A DNA stretch of 64,000 bases from NCBI GenBank assembly GCA_045110285.1, contig JBGCGA010000047.1, forward strand, positions 1-64,000, read 5' to 3'. Below the pieces are notes generated by a model. That model ran no database searches, was not told the origin of the DNA, and saw nothing but the letters and a program-made list of their open reading frames with translations. This DNA is from Putridiphycobacter sp045110285. GTDB lineage: Bacteria > Bacteroidota > Bacteroidia > Flavobacteriales_D > Crocinitomicaceae. Every line of letters starts with the position of its first letter. The first letter of the stretch is position 1. Below are positions 33,409-41,942 of the stretch, piece after piece. Position numbers and translations under genes: made by a program.

Positions 33409-35824
33409 GTTAATTTTTATATCGCTCATTCTAATTTCATTCTGTTCTCAAGGACAGAAGACAGGAACCATTTTTGGAACCATTATTAATGCTACAACAA
33501 GGGAACTAGTGCCTTTTGCAAAAGTATCAATTCAAACCGTCAATAAAATAATTAGGGCGGACACAAAGGCAGAGTTTAAATTAGACAACTTACCATATGG
33601 TATTTATGACCTAGAAATAACATCCATTGCTTTTGACACTTTGAAAGCGATCTTCCAAATAACACAGGATAGCAACTACTATACTTTTAAATTAGAGCCC
33701 AACTCTCAGGTTCTTAAAACCATATATATTGACGACCCATATAAAAGTGAAACCGGTACTATCCGTAAAATGAGGCCTATTGAAGGTGTTTTACTCAGCA
33801 AAGGAAAAAAAACTGAGGTCATTACTTTAGAAAGAATGAATACAAATAAATCGGCAAATATTGGCAGGCAAATTTATGCTCAAATTCCGGGACTTAATAT
33901 ATGGGAAAGTGATGGAGCAGGGATTCAATTAGGCATAGGCGGAAGGGGACTTAGTCCCACTAGAACAAGCAATTTTAACACCAGACAAAATGGATATGAC
34001 ATTAGCGCAGATGCCTTAGGTTACCCCGAAAGCTATTATACACCTCCAACCGAAGCAGTAAAAGAAATTCAATTAATCAGAGGTGCAGCATCCTTACAAT
34101 TTGGAACACAATTCGGAGGATTACTCAATTTTGTAATGAAAAAAGGACCAGAAAATAATCCTTTTGAATTGGTGGCACGCCACACTGTTGGATCTTTTGG
34201 ACTAAACAGCTCATTTATTAGCCTTGGTGGTTCAAAAAATACTTGGAATTACTATGGCTATTACCAGTATAAATTTGGAAATGACTGGCGTCCGTTTTCA
34301 GCTTTTAAAGTTCATAGCGCTGGCTTCCAGGTTGAAAAGTATTTAACAGATCAATCACGAATTAACATTGAGCTGACCAAAATGTACTATTTAGCTCAGC
34401 AACCAGGTGGCTTAACAGACAGCCAGTTTAACAATGACCCTACCACAGTTAATAGAGAACGAAATTGGTTTGAAGTAGATTGGAACCTTGCGGCCTTAAA
34501 CTACGACTACGAATTCAATAGCAGAACTAGATTCAACACACGATTTTTTGGACTGCTAGCCTCAAGAAAGGCAACTGGATTTTTAGGCCAAATTAATAGA
34601 GTTGATCCAATAGAGGAACGAAATTTAATTTCGGGCCTGTTCAAGAATTACGGAAACGAAACTCGCTTCTTACAAATTTATGATGTCAAAGAAATGGCTT
34701 GGGCCTATTTAGTAGGTTTCCGATATTATAGAGGCTATAATCAAAGCCAACAAGGCAACACTTCAGCTGGAAGGTTGGCTGATTTCAACTTTATTAATAA
34801 AGATTTCATTGATGGTTCGCTGTATGAATTTCCCAGTGAGAATATTGCACTATTTGCTGAACATATTTTTAATTTATCTTCTCGTTTAAGTCTAACTCCT
34901 GGTATTCGATTTGAACATATTGAGACCATAGCTGACGGAAACTTTAGAAACACCATTTTTGATTTAGCAGGCAACACAGTTTTCGATACTTTAATTAGCG
35001 TAAATAAGCAAAATAACCGCTCGTTCATCATTGGTGGTTTAGGGTTGAACTTCAAGCTTAGTGATACATTAGAGTTTTACGCTAACTTTTCCCAAAACTA
35101 CAGAAGTATCAATTTTACCGATATGCAAATAGTTAACCCTAATTTTAGAATTGACCCAAACCTGCAGGACGAGCGTGGATTTAACTTTGATATTGGCCTA
35201 AAGGGAGGTATAAAAAACAAATTAACTTATGATATTTCAGGCTTTGCTCTTCAATATAACAACAGAATTGGCACAACTATTCAAGAAGACACTTTACTTT
35301 TTAGCACATATCAGTATCGCACGAACATTTCAAAATCAATTACTTTAGGAGTTGAAGCAATTATTGAATTTAACTTAATTGATTATTTTGTAAAAACAAA
35401 TGATAAAGTTGACTTATTATTATTTATCAACGGGTCTTATGTTAACGCACGCTATTATGGCTCGGAAGAAGCCGCCTTTAACAATAAATTAGTTGAGCTA
35501 GTACCACCTGTGTCATTAAAAACAGGTTTAACTTTTAGACATAAGAAATTCTCCGCTTCATACCAATACTCATTTACAGATCAACAATTTAGTGATGCCA
35601 CCAATTCACAAAGTCAAGCAAATGCAGTTAACGGAATCATACCAAGTTATCAGATTATGGATTTATCTGTAAGATATCGATTTAATAAGTTTCAGGTTGA
35701 GTCAGGCCTAAATAACATACTAAATGAAACCTACTTTACAAGAAGAGCAGTGGCTTATCCCGGACCCGGGATTATTCCGTCATCACCAAGAAATATTTAT
35801 ATTACTCTACAATTTAAACTTTAA
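33401..35824 (+). CDS. TonB-dependent outer-membrane receptor (FecA-like, probable iron chelate)
   Basis: 807 residues. Signal peptide (to about residue 18), a carboxypeptidase-regulatory-like N-terminal domain (about 22-95), a plug (about 125-245, QIYAQIPGLNIWESDGAGI, GIGGRGLSPTRTSNFNTRQNG, LIRGAASLQFGTQFGGLLNF), and a 22-strand barrel ending in FKL with aromatic strand ends. FNTRQNGYDISADALGYPESYYTPP resembles ferric citrate receptors. Imports a chelate using TonB energy. Last gene of the operon; its TAA shares TTAA 35821-35824 with the convergent anti-sigma gene. Confidence 0.92.
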   Translation: MNKLIFISLILISFCSQGQKTGTIFGTIINATTRELVPFAKVSIQTVNKIIRADTKAEFKLDNLPYGIYDLEITSIAFDTLKAIFQITQDSNYYTFKLEPNSQVLKTIYIDDPYKSETGTIRKMRPIEGVLLSKGKKTEVITLERMNTNKSANIGRQIYAQIPGLNIWESDGAGIQLGIGGRGLSPTRTSNFNTRQNGYDISADALGYPESYYTPPTEAVKEIQLIRGAASLQFGTQFGGLLNFVMKKGPENNPFELVARHTVGSFGLNSSFISLGGSKNTWNYYGYYQYKFGNDWRPFSAFKVHSAGFQVEKYLTDQSRINIELTKMYYLAQQPGGLTDSQFNNDPTTVNRERNWFEVDWNLAALNYDYEFNSRTRFNTRFFGLLASRKATGFLGQINRVDPIEERNLISGLFKNYGNETRFLQIYDVKEMAWAYLVGFRYYRGYNQSQQGNTSAGRLADFNFINKDFIDGSLYEFPSENIALFAEHIFNLSSRLSLTPGIRFEHIETIADGNFRNTIFDLAGNTVFDTLISVNKQNNRSFIIGGLGLNFKLSDTLEFYANFSQNYRSINFTDMQIVNPNFRIDPNLQDERGFNFDIGLKGGIKNKLTYDISGFALQYNNRIGTTIQEDTLLFSTYQYRTNISKSITLGVEAIIEFNLIDYFVKTNDKVDLLLFINGSYVNARYYGSEEAAFNNKLVELVPPVSLKTGLTFRHKKFSASYQYSFTDQQFSDATNSQSQANAVNGIIPSYQIMDLSVRYRFNKFQVESGLNNILNETYFTRRAVAYPGPGIIPSSPRNIYITLQFKL

Positions 35825-36819
35825 TACTGAACTGAAATAGTACCCATTCTGCTGATCGTTTCACCGTCTTGACCAATCGCCTTAACTATATAGTAACAGT
35901 CGCCTTTAGCTACCATATTATCACCAAAATCATAACCATTCCATCTAAAATTAGGATCGGTAGATTCAAATAGTTTCATCTGCTGCTTCGAATAAATTAC
36001 AATGAGAAAAGACGCTATGTTCTGCATATTTTCTGCGGGAATGTAATATTCATCATTTGCCCCATCATATGACGGGGTGAATGTGTTAGGGATACTTGTG
36101 ATCACGGCCTTATTTGAAATTTTATTTTCAACGAGCTCACTCGGTGCATTTGACGTCTCTTCAGCACCTGTCAATTTTCCCTCAGTGTCCTCGCTTTCAA
36201 CAACTTCAGCGGCGCCATTTGAAACTACAGTATTACCTTCAGAATTTTCCGCGTTAGCGCTTTGTTTCTCAACTGCTGAAGTTTTACTATTATCATTTAT
36301 AACCTCCGCAATCCTTGCATCTGCCTCCACATATTCTGCATTATTGAGATTTTCTGATTTATCTTCTACAATATCTGAATTAGTATGCGCTGTACTGGAT
36401 GCAATTACTGTATTTACTATTGGCTTACTCTCAATTTCAGGCTCCTCCACTATCTCTTGGCTTTCCTTAATATTATTAACTATACTTTCAATTGTGTTTA
36501 CTGAGTTGTCACCAACACTTTCACTAAAAATTTGATCATCTTTTTGGTTTTCAGCAGTCTTCACCACTATGTTGTCTAAAACAGCTGTTTGGTTGTCTGC
36601 TTCTGCTGCCCTGTCAAAATAAAACCACACACCAACGCCGACAGTAGTTGCTACAGCACCTATTAACAGGCTTTTTAACCAAGTTATACCACTTGCAGTA
36701 ACTGTACCAGCAGTAGCTACACCCGAAGCTATTCCTTGCCAAACTTTAGGATTTACAACTGGTTCAAAACTTTCAAACTTATCTTTGAATAGTTTATCTA
36801 TATTTAAATTATCTTTCAC
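35821..36819 (-). CDS. Anti-sigma-like membrane protein with a gliding-type (CHU_C) C-terminal domain
   Basis: 332 residues in three parts: a short cytoplasmic N-terminus (1-45, MKDNLNIDKLFKDKFESFEP), one transmembrane helix (about 47-68), and an acidic Ser/Asn/Glu-rich linker (about 70-245). It ends in a domain resembling the gliding-motility-associated C-terminal (CHU_C/T9SS type B) fold: NTFTPSYDGANDEYYIP, FLIVIYSKQQMKLFES, FRWNGYDFG, KGDCYYIVKAIGQDGE. The gene overlaps the ECF sigma gene by 11 nt, the usual sigma/anti-sigma pairing, so the N-terminus probably binds the sigma factor and the periplasmic domain senses something. No FecR or zinc anti-sigma motif seen. Confidence 0.8.
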   Translation of the reverse strand: MKDNLNIDKLFKDKFESFEPVVNPKVWQGIASGVATAGTVTASGITWLKSLLIGAVATTVGVGVWFYFDRAAEADNQTAVLDNIVVKTAENQKDDQIFSESVGDNSVNTIESIVNNIKESQEIVEEPEIESKPIVNTVIASSTAHTNSDIVEDKSENLNNAEYVEADARIAEVINDNSKTSAVEKQSANAENSEGNTVVSNGAAEVVESEDTEGKLTGAEETSNAPSELVENKISNKAVITSIPNTFTPSYDGANDEYYIPAENMQNIASFLIVIYSKQQMKLFESTDPNFRWNGYDFGDNMVAKGDCYYIVKAIGQDGETISRMGTISVQY

Positions 36820-37357
36820 CTTCTTCTACGTATTCGTTTTTCAATAAAACCGTTCTCAAAATTTTTCTAGCTCGTGAATATTGCGACTTAGACGTGCTTT
36901 CAGTGATATCCAGTCTAGCAGCAATCTCCTTATGCGAGTAGCCTTCAATTGCAAATAAATTAAAGACTAATCTGTAACCTACTGGCAATTTATTTATAAT
37001 TTTTAACAAGTCATCTGCTTCCAACTCTTCCACTATAAAAGAATTATCATCAAGCATATAACTTACAGAGTCTACATCAACATTATCAATGTACTTTTTG
37101 TTTTTCCTAATCTGATCAAGTGCGGTATTTACCACAATTCTCCTAACCCAACCTTCCAAAGATCCTTTCTTTTGATATTTACCTAAATTATCAAACACCT
37201 TTATAAAGCCATCTTGCAAAACATCTTGTGCCTCGTCACTACCACCCATATATCTTAGACAAACACCATACATTTTGCCAGCAAATTTTTCATAGAACGT
37301 TTTTTGAGCCAGTAAATCTCCACAAGTACACTTTTTTATCAGTTCTTCGTCTGTCAT
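36809..37357 (-). CDS. ECF-type RNA polymerase sigma factor
   Basis: 182 residues with region 2 (about 20-85, YEKFAGKMYGVCLRYMGG, DVLQDGFIKVFDNLGKY, GSLEGWVRRIVVNTALDQIRK) and region 4 (about 118-175, LLKIINKLPVGYRLVFNLFAIEGYSHKEIAARLDI, SQYSRARKIL). No region 1.1 or 3. Directs RNA polymerase to a specific stress or envelope regulon. Overlaps the anti-sigma gene by 11 nt; its targets are not visible in this window. Confidence 0.94.
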   Translation of the reverse strand: MTDEELIKKCTCGDLLAQKTFYEKFAGKMYGVCLRYMGGSDEAQDVLQDGFIKVFDNLGKYQKKGSLEGWVRRIVVNTALDQIRKNKKYIDNVDVDSVSYMLDDNSFIVEELEADDLLKIINKLPVGYRLVFNLFAIEGYSHKEIAARLDITESTSKSQYSRARKILRTVLLKNEYVEEGER

Positions 37358-37448
37358 TTTACCTTTTCAATAATTAAGACTTAAATGTAGTATTAAAAGT
37401 TGCATTATACTTAATATTATTCTACTTTAGAAGCCTTGTTATCACTGT

Positions 37449-38663
37449 ATGCTACAAATAAAAAACATTCTTTTCATTTTTTTAAGTTTAATTTGTTTCG
37501 ATTCTCTTGCCACTACCAATCCAGAAAATAATCAAATTGAAAATGGTGACTGGTACTTTAAACTAAACATAACCAAGCATTGCTATATTCCTATTTTAGG
37601 AACTATACAAAACAATGTGCTTACCATTAATAATGGTATTGAAAGAATAAATCTTGAACCATTCAGGGCAGTTGAAGGTGACTTAATTGCTAATTTTTCA
37701 TTGTATCATTCAAGTGTTGTTATTACCAAATCATCTTCAAAAAGCTTATCAGGTTATTGGAAAAATTATAACCGGAAAGGCAATTACAAAATTAAATTTA
37801 CCGCAATCAAAAAAAAACCAAGGCTCAAAAAAAATAAAAAAACGTTAAGACGACTAGATGGAAAATGGGAAGCAACAATACAATATGGTAAGTCTACTAA
37901 TTTAGTTGGAGATTTTAAGTTTGCTGACAATCAACTTCACGGTACTTTTAGGTCTGAAACGGGCGACTATAGGTACTTGGCTGGTCATGCTATAAAAGAC
38001 AGCTTATTTTTATCCTGTTTTGATGGTACACATTGCTACCTGTTTACTGGTCGCTTACATAAAAATGACTCTATATCAGGACAATTCTTTTCTGGAAATC
38101 ATTACAAAACAACATGGACAGCAATAAAAAACCCAAATGTAACATTAAGAGATCCAGATAGTTTAACTTTTTTAGCCACCAAAGACCCTATTAGCTTTGC
38201 ATTACCTAGCACAAATAATAAAATTATTAGTTACGATTCACTTAGACTAAAATCAAAACCTGTTATCATTCAAATTTTTGGATCATGGTGCCCTAACTGT
38301 GTAGATGAAACACACTTTTTAAATACTTTATCAACCAAATATGGTGACAACATAAACATTGTAGGAATAGGTTTTGAAATGGGACATTCGGAAGAAGATA
38401 AAATGAATCACTTAATCAAGTTCAAAAAGAAAATGAACGTTAAGTACCCTCTATTACTTGGTGGAACAGCTGATAAAAAACAGGCAGGAAAAATATTTCC
38501 TATGCTAAATCATGTTATGTCATTTCCAACACTGCTGGTTGTTAACCCTGACGGAAAAATAGTGAAAATTCATACTGGTTTCAATGGCCCAGCAACTGGC
38601 GCGCACTACGAAAATTTCAAGTCAGAAATGGATAGGTTACTTGATGACTTAGTTAATATTTAA
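37449..38663 (+). CDS. Secreted TlpA-like thioredoxin-fold protein
   Basis: 404 residues with a signal peptide (to about residue 22, FDSLA), an N-terminal beta-rich half typical of Bacteroidota TlpA proteins, and a thioredoxin domain (about 255-400) with the active site GSWCPNC (Cys281, Cys284) and the cis-proline loop SFPTLLVV. Works as a periplasmic disulfide reductase or oxidoreductase. The CPNC dipeptide is Pro-Asn, within the range of TlpA/ResA members. It abuts rpiB convergently. Confidence 0.88.
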   Translation: MLQIKNILFIFLSLICFDSLATTNPENNQIENGDWYFKLNITKHCYIPILGTIQNNVLTINNGIERINLEPFRAVEGDLIANFSLYHSSVVITKSSSKSLSGYWKNYNRKGNYKIKFTAIKKKPRLKKNKKTLRRLDGKWEATIQYGKSTNLVGDFKFADNQLHGTFRSETGDYRYLAGHAIKDSLFLSCFDGTHCYLFTGRLHKNDSISGQFFSGNHYKTTWTAIKNPNVTLRDPDSLTFLATKDPISFALPSTNNKIISYDSLRLKSKPVIIQIFGSWCPNCVDETHFLNTLSTKYGDNINIVGIGFEMGHSEEDKMNHLIKFKKKMNVKYPLLLGGTADKKQAGKIFPMLNHVMSFPTLLVVNPDGKIVKIHTGFNGPATGAHYENFKSEMDRLLDDLVNI

Positions 38664-39098
38664 TTAGCAAGGAATTTTATCAATTCTTGCTTGGTGTCTT
38701 CCTCCCTCAAAATCAGTATTCAAAAAAGCATCAACCATTTCAGCGGCTAATTCTTTTGAAACAAAACGCGCTGGAATTACAATGATATTTGCATCATTAT
38801 GCAATCTTGCCAACTCTGCAATCTCAACTGTCCAACATAAAGCAGAGCGAATTCCTTGATGTTTGTTAGTAGTCATATTAATCCCGTTTCCACTTCCACA
38901 AATTGCAATTCCTTTCATACCACTTTCATTACTCACACATTCAGCAACTTTATGTCCATAATCAGGATAATCGATACTGTCTGTACTATCGCAACCAAAA
39001 TTTTTTAATACATAGCCTTTTTCAGTTAAAAACTTTTCTAAAAACAACTTAAGCTCATATCCTGCGTGATCGTTACCAATGGGAATAATATTAGTCAT
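38664..39098 (-). CDS. rpiB: Ribose-5-phosphate isomerase B
   Basis: Interconverts ribose 5-phosphate and ribulose 5-phosphate. 144 residues with the substrate-binding Asp10-His11 (GNDHAGYELK), IDYPDYGH, catalytic Cys67 in ICGSGNGINM and His100 in ARLHNDAN. Full length. A promoter is seen at 39116-39147. The AT-rich gap with DnaA boxes follows its 5' side. Confidence 0.95.
   Translation of the reverse strand: MTNIIPIGNDHAGYELKLFLEKFLTEKGYVLKNFGCDSTDSIDYPDYGHKVAECVSNESGMKGIAICGSGNGINMTTNKHQGIRSALCWTVEIAELARLHNDANIIVIPARFVSKELAAEMVDAFLNTDFEGGRHQARIDKIPC
38666..38691. terminator. Weak two-way hairpin at the TlpA/rpiB junction
   Basis: AGCAAGGAATT (38666-38676) and AATTCTTGCT (38682-38691) form a stem with a one-base bulge. 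It lies in the last codons of rpiB and has no clean T run. Confidence 0.3.
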
Positions 39099-39115
39099 AT
39101 CAGTTTGTGTTTTAC

Positions 39116-39147
39116 CAAAGATAATTTATTTTTTATTTAGAACGCAA
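39116..39147 (-). promoter_or_regulatory. rpiB promoter (TTG-N21-TATCTTTG)
   Basis: On the minus strand TTG (complement of 39145-39147) and TATCTTTG (complement of 39116-39123) with a 21-nt spacer, 18 nt before the rpiB ATG. Confidence 0.55.
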
Positions 39148-39444
39148 TTTCAATATAGATTACTAGAAAACCTTATTTGTTAATAAAAACTAGTAGTTTT
39201 TTAATTGCTATTTAAAAACTTAATATTCAACGTTTTAATATTAACAGTCAGTCTTAATAACCTGTTCATTAATTCCTCGGTTTATGTGACAAAAAAGTAT
39301 CAAAAAAATTAGGTTATAAAATTTGAATTTTGGTTTGCAATAATTTTTAAATAAACACTGTTTATATCTTAAGTTTTTAAATGTGATTTATACACACCCA
39401 ATTTCCAACAATAAAATATAATTTATTCACAAATCAAAAATTAG
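39148..39444. other. Gene-free AT-rich region with DnaA boxes; candidate replication origin
   Basis: About 300 bases of very AT-rich DNA without a credible reading frame. TTATACACA (39388-39396) and TTATTCACA (39423-39431, both on the plus strand) match the DnaA-box consensus TTATNCACA exactly, and TGTTAATAA (39178-39186) is one mismatch from the reverse box. Long A/T tracts (39181-39205 and 39300-39385) could be the unwinding element. It lies between divergent rpiB and the YwqK-repeat gene. Confidence 0.45.
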
Positions 39445-39452
39445 TAAATTTG
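39445..39452 (+). promoter_or_regulatory. Likely -7 element (TAAATTTG) of the YwqK-repeat gene
   Basis: Matches TAnnTTTG. It is 22 nt before an in-frame ATG at 39475 and 109 nt before ATG 39562. Confidence 0.4.
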
Positions 39453-39561
39453 TTAAGAACACCATTCAACCTCTATGAAGTGTCATTTTTTAATGTTCAC
39501 AACTGTTGATAAAAATAAACTATTGAATAAACCACTACAAAACATCAGAAGTTACAAACTT

Positions 39562-41121
39562 ATGAACAGCACTAATAATAGTAATAAAAGATTCTTTTTA
39601 AAAAAAATAAATTTTTATTTAACTGTATACACTATTCTATTTTGCTTGACGTTGGGCGCGCAAACAATTGATCCGAATGGATACAATATATTTTACTATG
39701 CCAATGGTTTAAAATCAAGCGAAGGATATTTTAAAAATGGACTACCTGATAGTTTATGGAAAACTTATAATACGAGTGGAAACTTAATTGCTGAAGGTTA
39801 TAAAAGAAACGGGCTAAGCGATAGCATATGGGTTTTCTATAGAGATGATGGTACAAAAAAGAAACTATCATTTTATGAAAAAGATTTAAAGAATGGGTGC
39901 ACTATGGTATATGATAGTTCAGAAAATGTAGTAGAAGAACTATTTTACTTGAATGACACGCTTCAAACTGAAAAAATAACATACTATGATGATGGTTCTG
40001 TGAAAGCGATTCAATCGATAACAGATGGGCTCGAAAATGGAGAAAAAATAACATTTAGTCCCAGCGGCGAAATTATTGAGGAATCTTATTTTGAAAAGGG
40101 AAAATTAACCAGAAAACAAGAAATTAATCAGTTAGACAGTAACGGGTTAAAAACGGGGTACTGGCGAACTTACTACAAAAGCGGCATATTAAAATCAGAA
40201 GCATACTATGAAGATGGAAAACTAAATGGTTTATATAAACAATACAATAAATCTGGAAGTCTGGAAAATATGAATTATATGTATTTAGATAGTATTTCTA
40301 ATAATTCAAGAGATATAAAATTGATAGATATGTATCGTGAATATTATCCTGGAGGTGAAAAAGAAAAAATTGTGGGTGGTTTAACTGATGGAAAGAAAAA
40401 TGGTCAGTATAGAGAATATGATATAGATGGAAATTTATTAAACGGATACTTATATAATGATGATACAATTGTAGCTAAAGGGTTGATATTAAATGACGGC
40501 ACTTTTGACGGAGATTGGGAATATTATTACACATCAGGAAGTATTAGGTCAAAAGGGGGGTATGAATATGGACAATTAAATGGTACTTGGACTTACTACT
40601 ATAGTAATGGCAAAATACAGCAAAAAGGAAAATTTAGTGATGGATTGTACGAAGGCCAATGGACTTGGTATTATCCAAGCGGTGCAATTAGAGCATTAGA
40701 ATTTTATAGAAAAGGAAAACTAGAAGGTACGATAGTTGAATATCAAGAAAACGGAGAAGAATTAACAAGGGGTGATTACTATATGGGATTGCGTGAAGGT
40801 GAATGGTTTTATCATGTCGAAAAATCTAAAGAAATAGGTGAGTACACTTTGGGATTAAAAAACGGTTTATGGAAATCATATTATCAAAATGGAAGACTAG
40901 CATTTGAAGGACTTTTTGATGAGGGACAGCCTAAAGGGAAGCATAAATATTTTCATCAAAATGGAGTACTAAAGTCTAAAGGCAAATATAAGGCAGGAGC
41001 CAAACATGGTGTGTGGAAAAATTTTAATGCAAAGGGAGAATCCACTGATTTGTTTGAATACTATTACGGTCAATTAATTAAGTTAAATGGACAAAGAATT
41101 GAGGATGATATTTATGGGTAA
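39562..41121 (+). CDS. Secreted protein of YwqK/MORN-type repeats
   Basis: 519 residues from ATG 39562, which gives a normal signal peptide (cleavage near TLGAQ); an in-frame ATG at 39475 would put 29 extra residues before it. The mature protein is almost entirely about 20 tandem 22-24-residue beta hairpins of the form G-x-W-x-x-Y-Y-x-x-G-x-x-x-x-x-G-x-Y (for example GTWTYYYSNGKIQQKGKFSDG). Databases often label these 'YwqK family antitoxin', but no toxin is present. Likely an exported structural or binding surface protein. The response regulator gene follows after 65 nt. Confidence 0.85.
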   Translation: MNSTNNSNKRFFLKKINFYLTVYTILFCLTLGAQTIDPNGYNIFYYANGLKSSEGYFKNGLPDSLWKTYNTSGNLIAEGYKRNGLSDSIWVFYRDDGTKKKLSFYEKDLKNGCTMVYDSSENVVEELFYLNDTLQTEKITYYDDGSVKAIQSITDGLENGEKITFSPSGEIIEESYFEKGKLTRKQEINQLDSNGLKTGYWRTYYKSGILKSEAYYEDGKLNGLYKQYNKSGSLENMNYMYLDSISNNSRDIKLIDMYREYYPGGEKEKIVGGLTDGKKNGQYREYDIDGNLLNGYLYNDDTIVAKGLILNDGTFDGDWEYYYTSGSIRSKGGYEYGQLNGTWTYYYSNGKIQQKGKFSDGLYEGQWTWYYPSGAIRALEFYRKGKLEGTIVEYQENGEELTRGDYYMGLREGEWFYHVEKSKEIGEYTLGLKNGLWKSYYQNGRLAFEGLFDEGQPKGKHKYFHQNGVLKSKGKYKAGAKHGVWKNFNAKGESTDLFEYYYGQLIKLNGQRIEDDIYG

Positions 41122-41158
41122 CAAATATTTTTTCTTTCACATTCCAAATTAAAATAAT

Positions 41159-41166
41159 TATATTTG
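41159..41166 (+). promoter_or_regulatory. Likely -7 element (TATATTTG) of the LytTR regulator
   Basis: Matches TAnnTTTG, 20 nt before the ATG at 41187. Confidence 0.4.
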
Positions 41167-41186
41167 AGTGAACTCAAAAGTACCGC

Positions 41187-41942
41187 ATGCTCAAATTAAA
41201 TGTATTAGTAGTTGAAGACGAAAGTATTGTATCAAAAGATATTCAACACAGTTTAAAAAAACTAGGCTATACAATAGTAGGAGCTGCTGCAACAGGTGAA
41301 AAAGCCTATGAATTAGCAACTACCTTGCATACTGACATTATTTTAATGGACATTATGTTAAAAGGAGAAATGGATGGAATAGAAACTGCCGAAAAAATTA
41401 GAGGTGAAGTTAATGTACCAATTATTTATCTGACAGCCTATGCTGATAAATCAACATTAGAGAAAGCAAAAATTACTGAACCGTATGGGTACATAATAAA
41501 GCCTTTTAAAGATGTTGATTTACATACAACAATTGAAATGGCGCTTTATAAGTTTTCTCAAGAACAAAAAGTAAAAGAGGAAAGAGATTTATTTTATTCT
41601 TTAATCGAAAATAAAGAAGTTAATTCTGACTTAATATTTGTAAAATCGAATAATAGGTTGGTTAAAATAAAGACGTCTGATGTTTATTATGTTGAAGCAC
41701 TTAAAGATTATGTCTCTTTAATTACACTAGACAACAGGTATACTTTTCATAGTTCAATGAAAGATATTTTAACTAAACTACCTACAGACCAGTTTATTAG
41801 AGTTCAAAGATCTTATATTGTTAGAATTGATAAAATAACATCTATTGAATATCCAAGTTTAGAATTAGAAAAAATTGACAAAACTATTCCTATTGGAGGG
41901 GCGTATAGAAATGATTTAATGAATGCTTTAAATCTTATTTAA
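41187..41942 (+). CDS. LytTR-type response regulator
   Basis: 251 residues: a receiver domain (1-125) with acidic pair Glu10/Asp11, phospho-acceptor Asp55 (ILMDIML), Thr/Ala in YLTAYAD and Lys in IIKPFKD, then a LytTR DNA-binding domain (about 150-251, FVKSNNRLVKIKTSDVYYVEALKDYVSL, FIRVQRSYIVRIDKI). Such regulators are usually paired with a membrane His-kinase of the LytS/YehU type; none is adjacent. Converges with the Nfu gene, sharing TTAA 41939-41942. Confidence 0.94.
   Translation: MLKLNVLVVEDESIVSKDIQHSLKKLGYTIVGAAATGEKAYELATTLHTDIILMDIMLKGEMDGIETAEKIRGEVNVPIIYLTAYADKSTLEKAKITEPYGYIIKPFKDVDLHTTIEMALYKFSQEQKVKEERDLFYSLIENKEVNSDLIFVKSNNRLVKIKTSDVYYVEALKDYVSLITLDNRYTFHSSMKDILTKLPTDQFIRVQRSYIVRIDKITSIEYPSLELEKIDKTIPIGGAYRNDLMNALNLI

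Noticed and set aside
39562..41121. YwqK toxin-antitoxin system
   Set aside because: The name comes from repeat similarity; no toxin gene is adjacent and the protein is exported.
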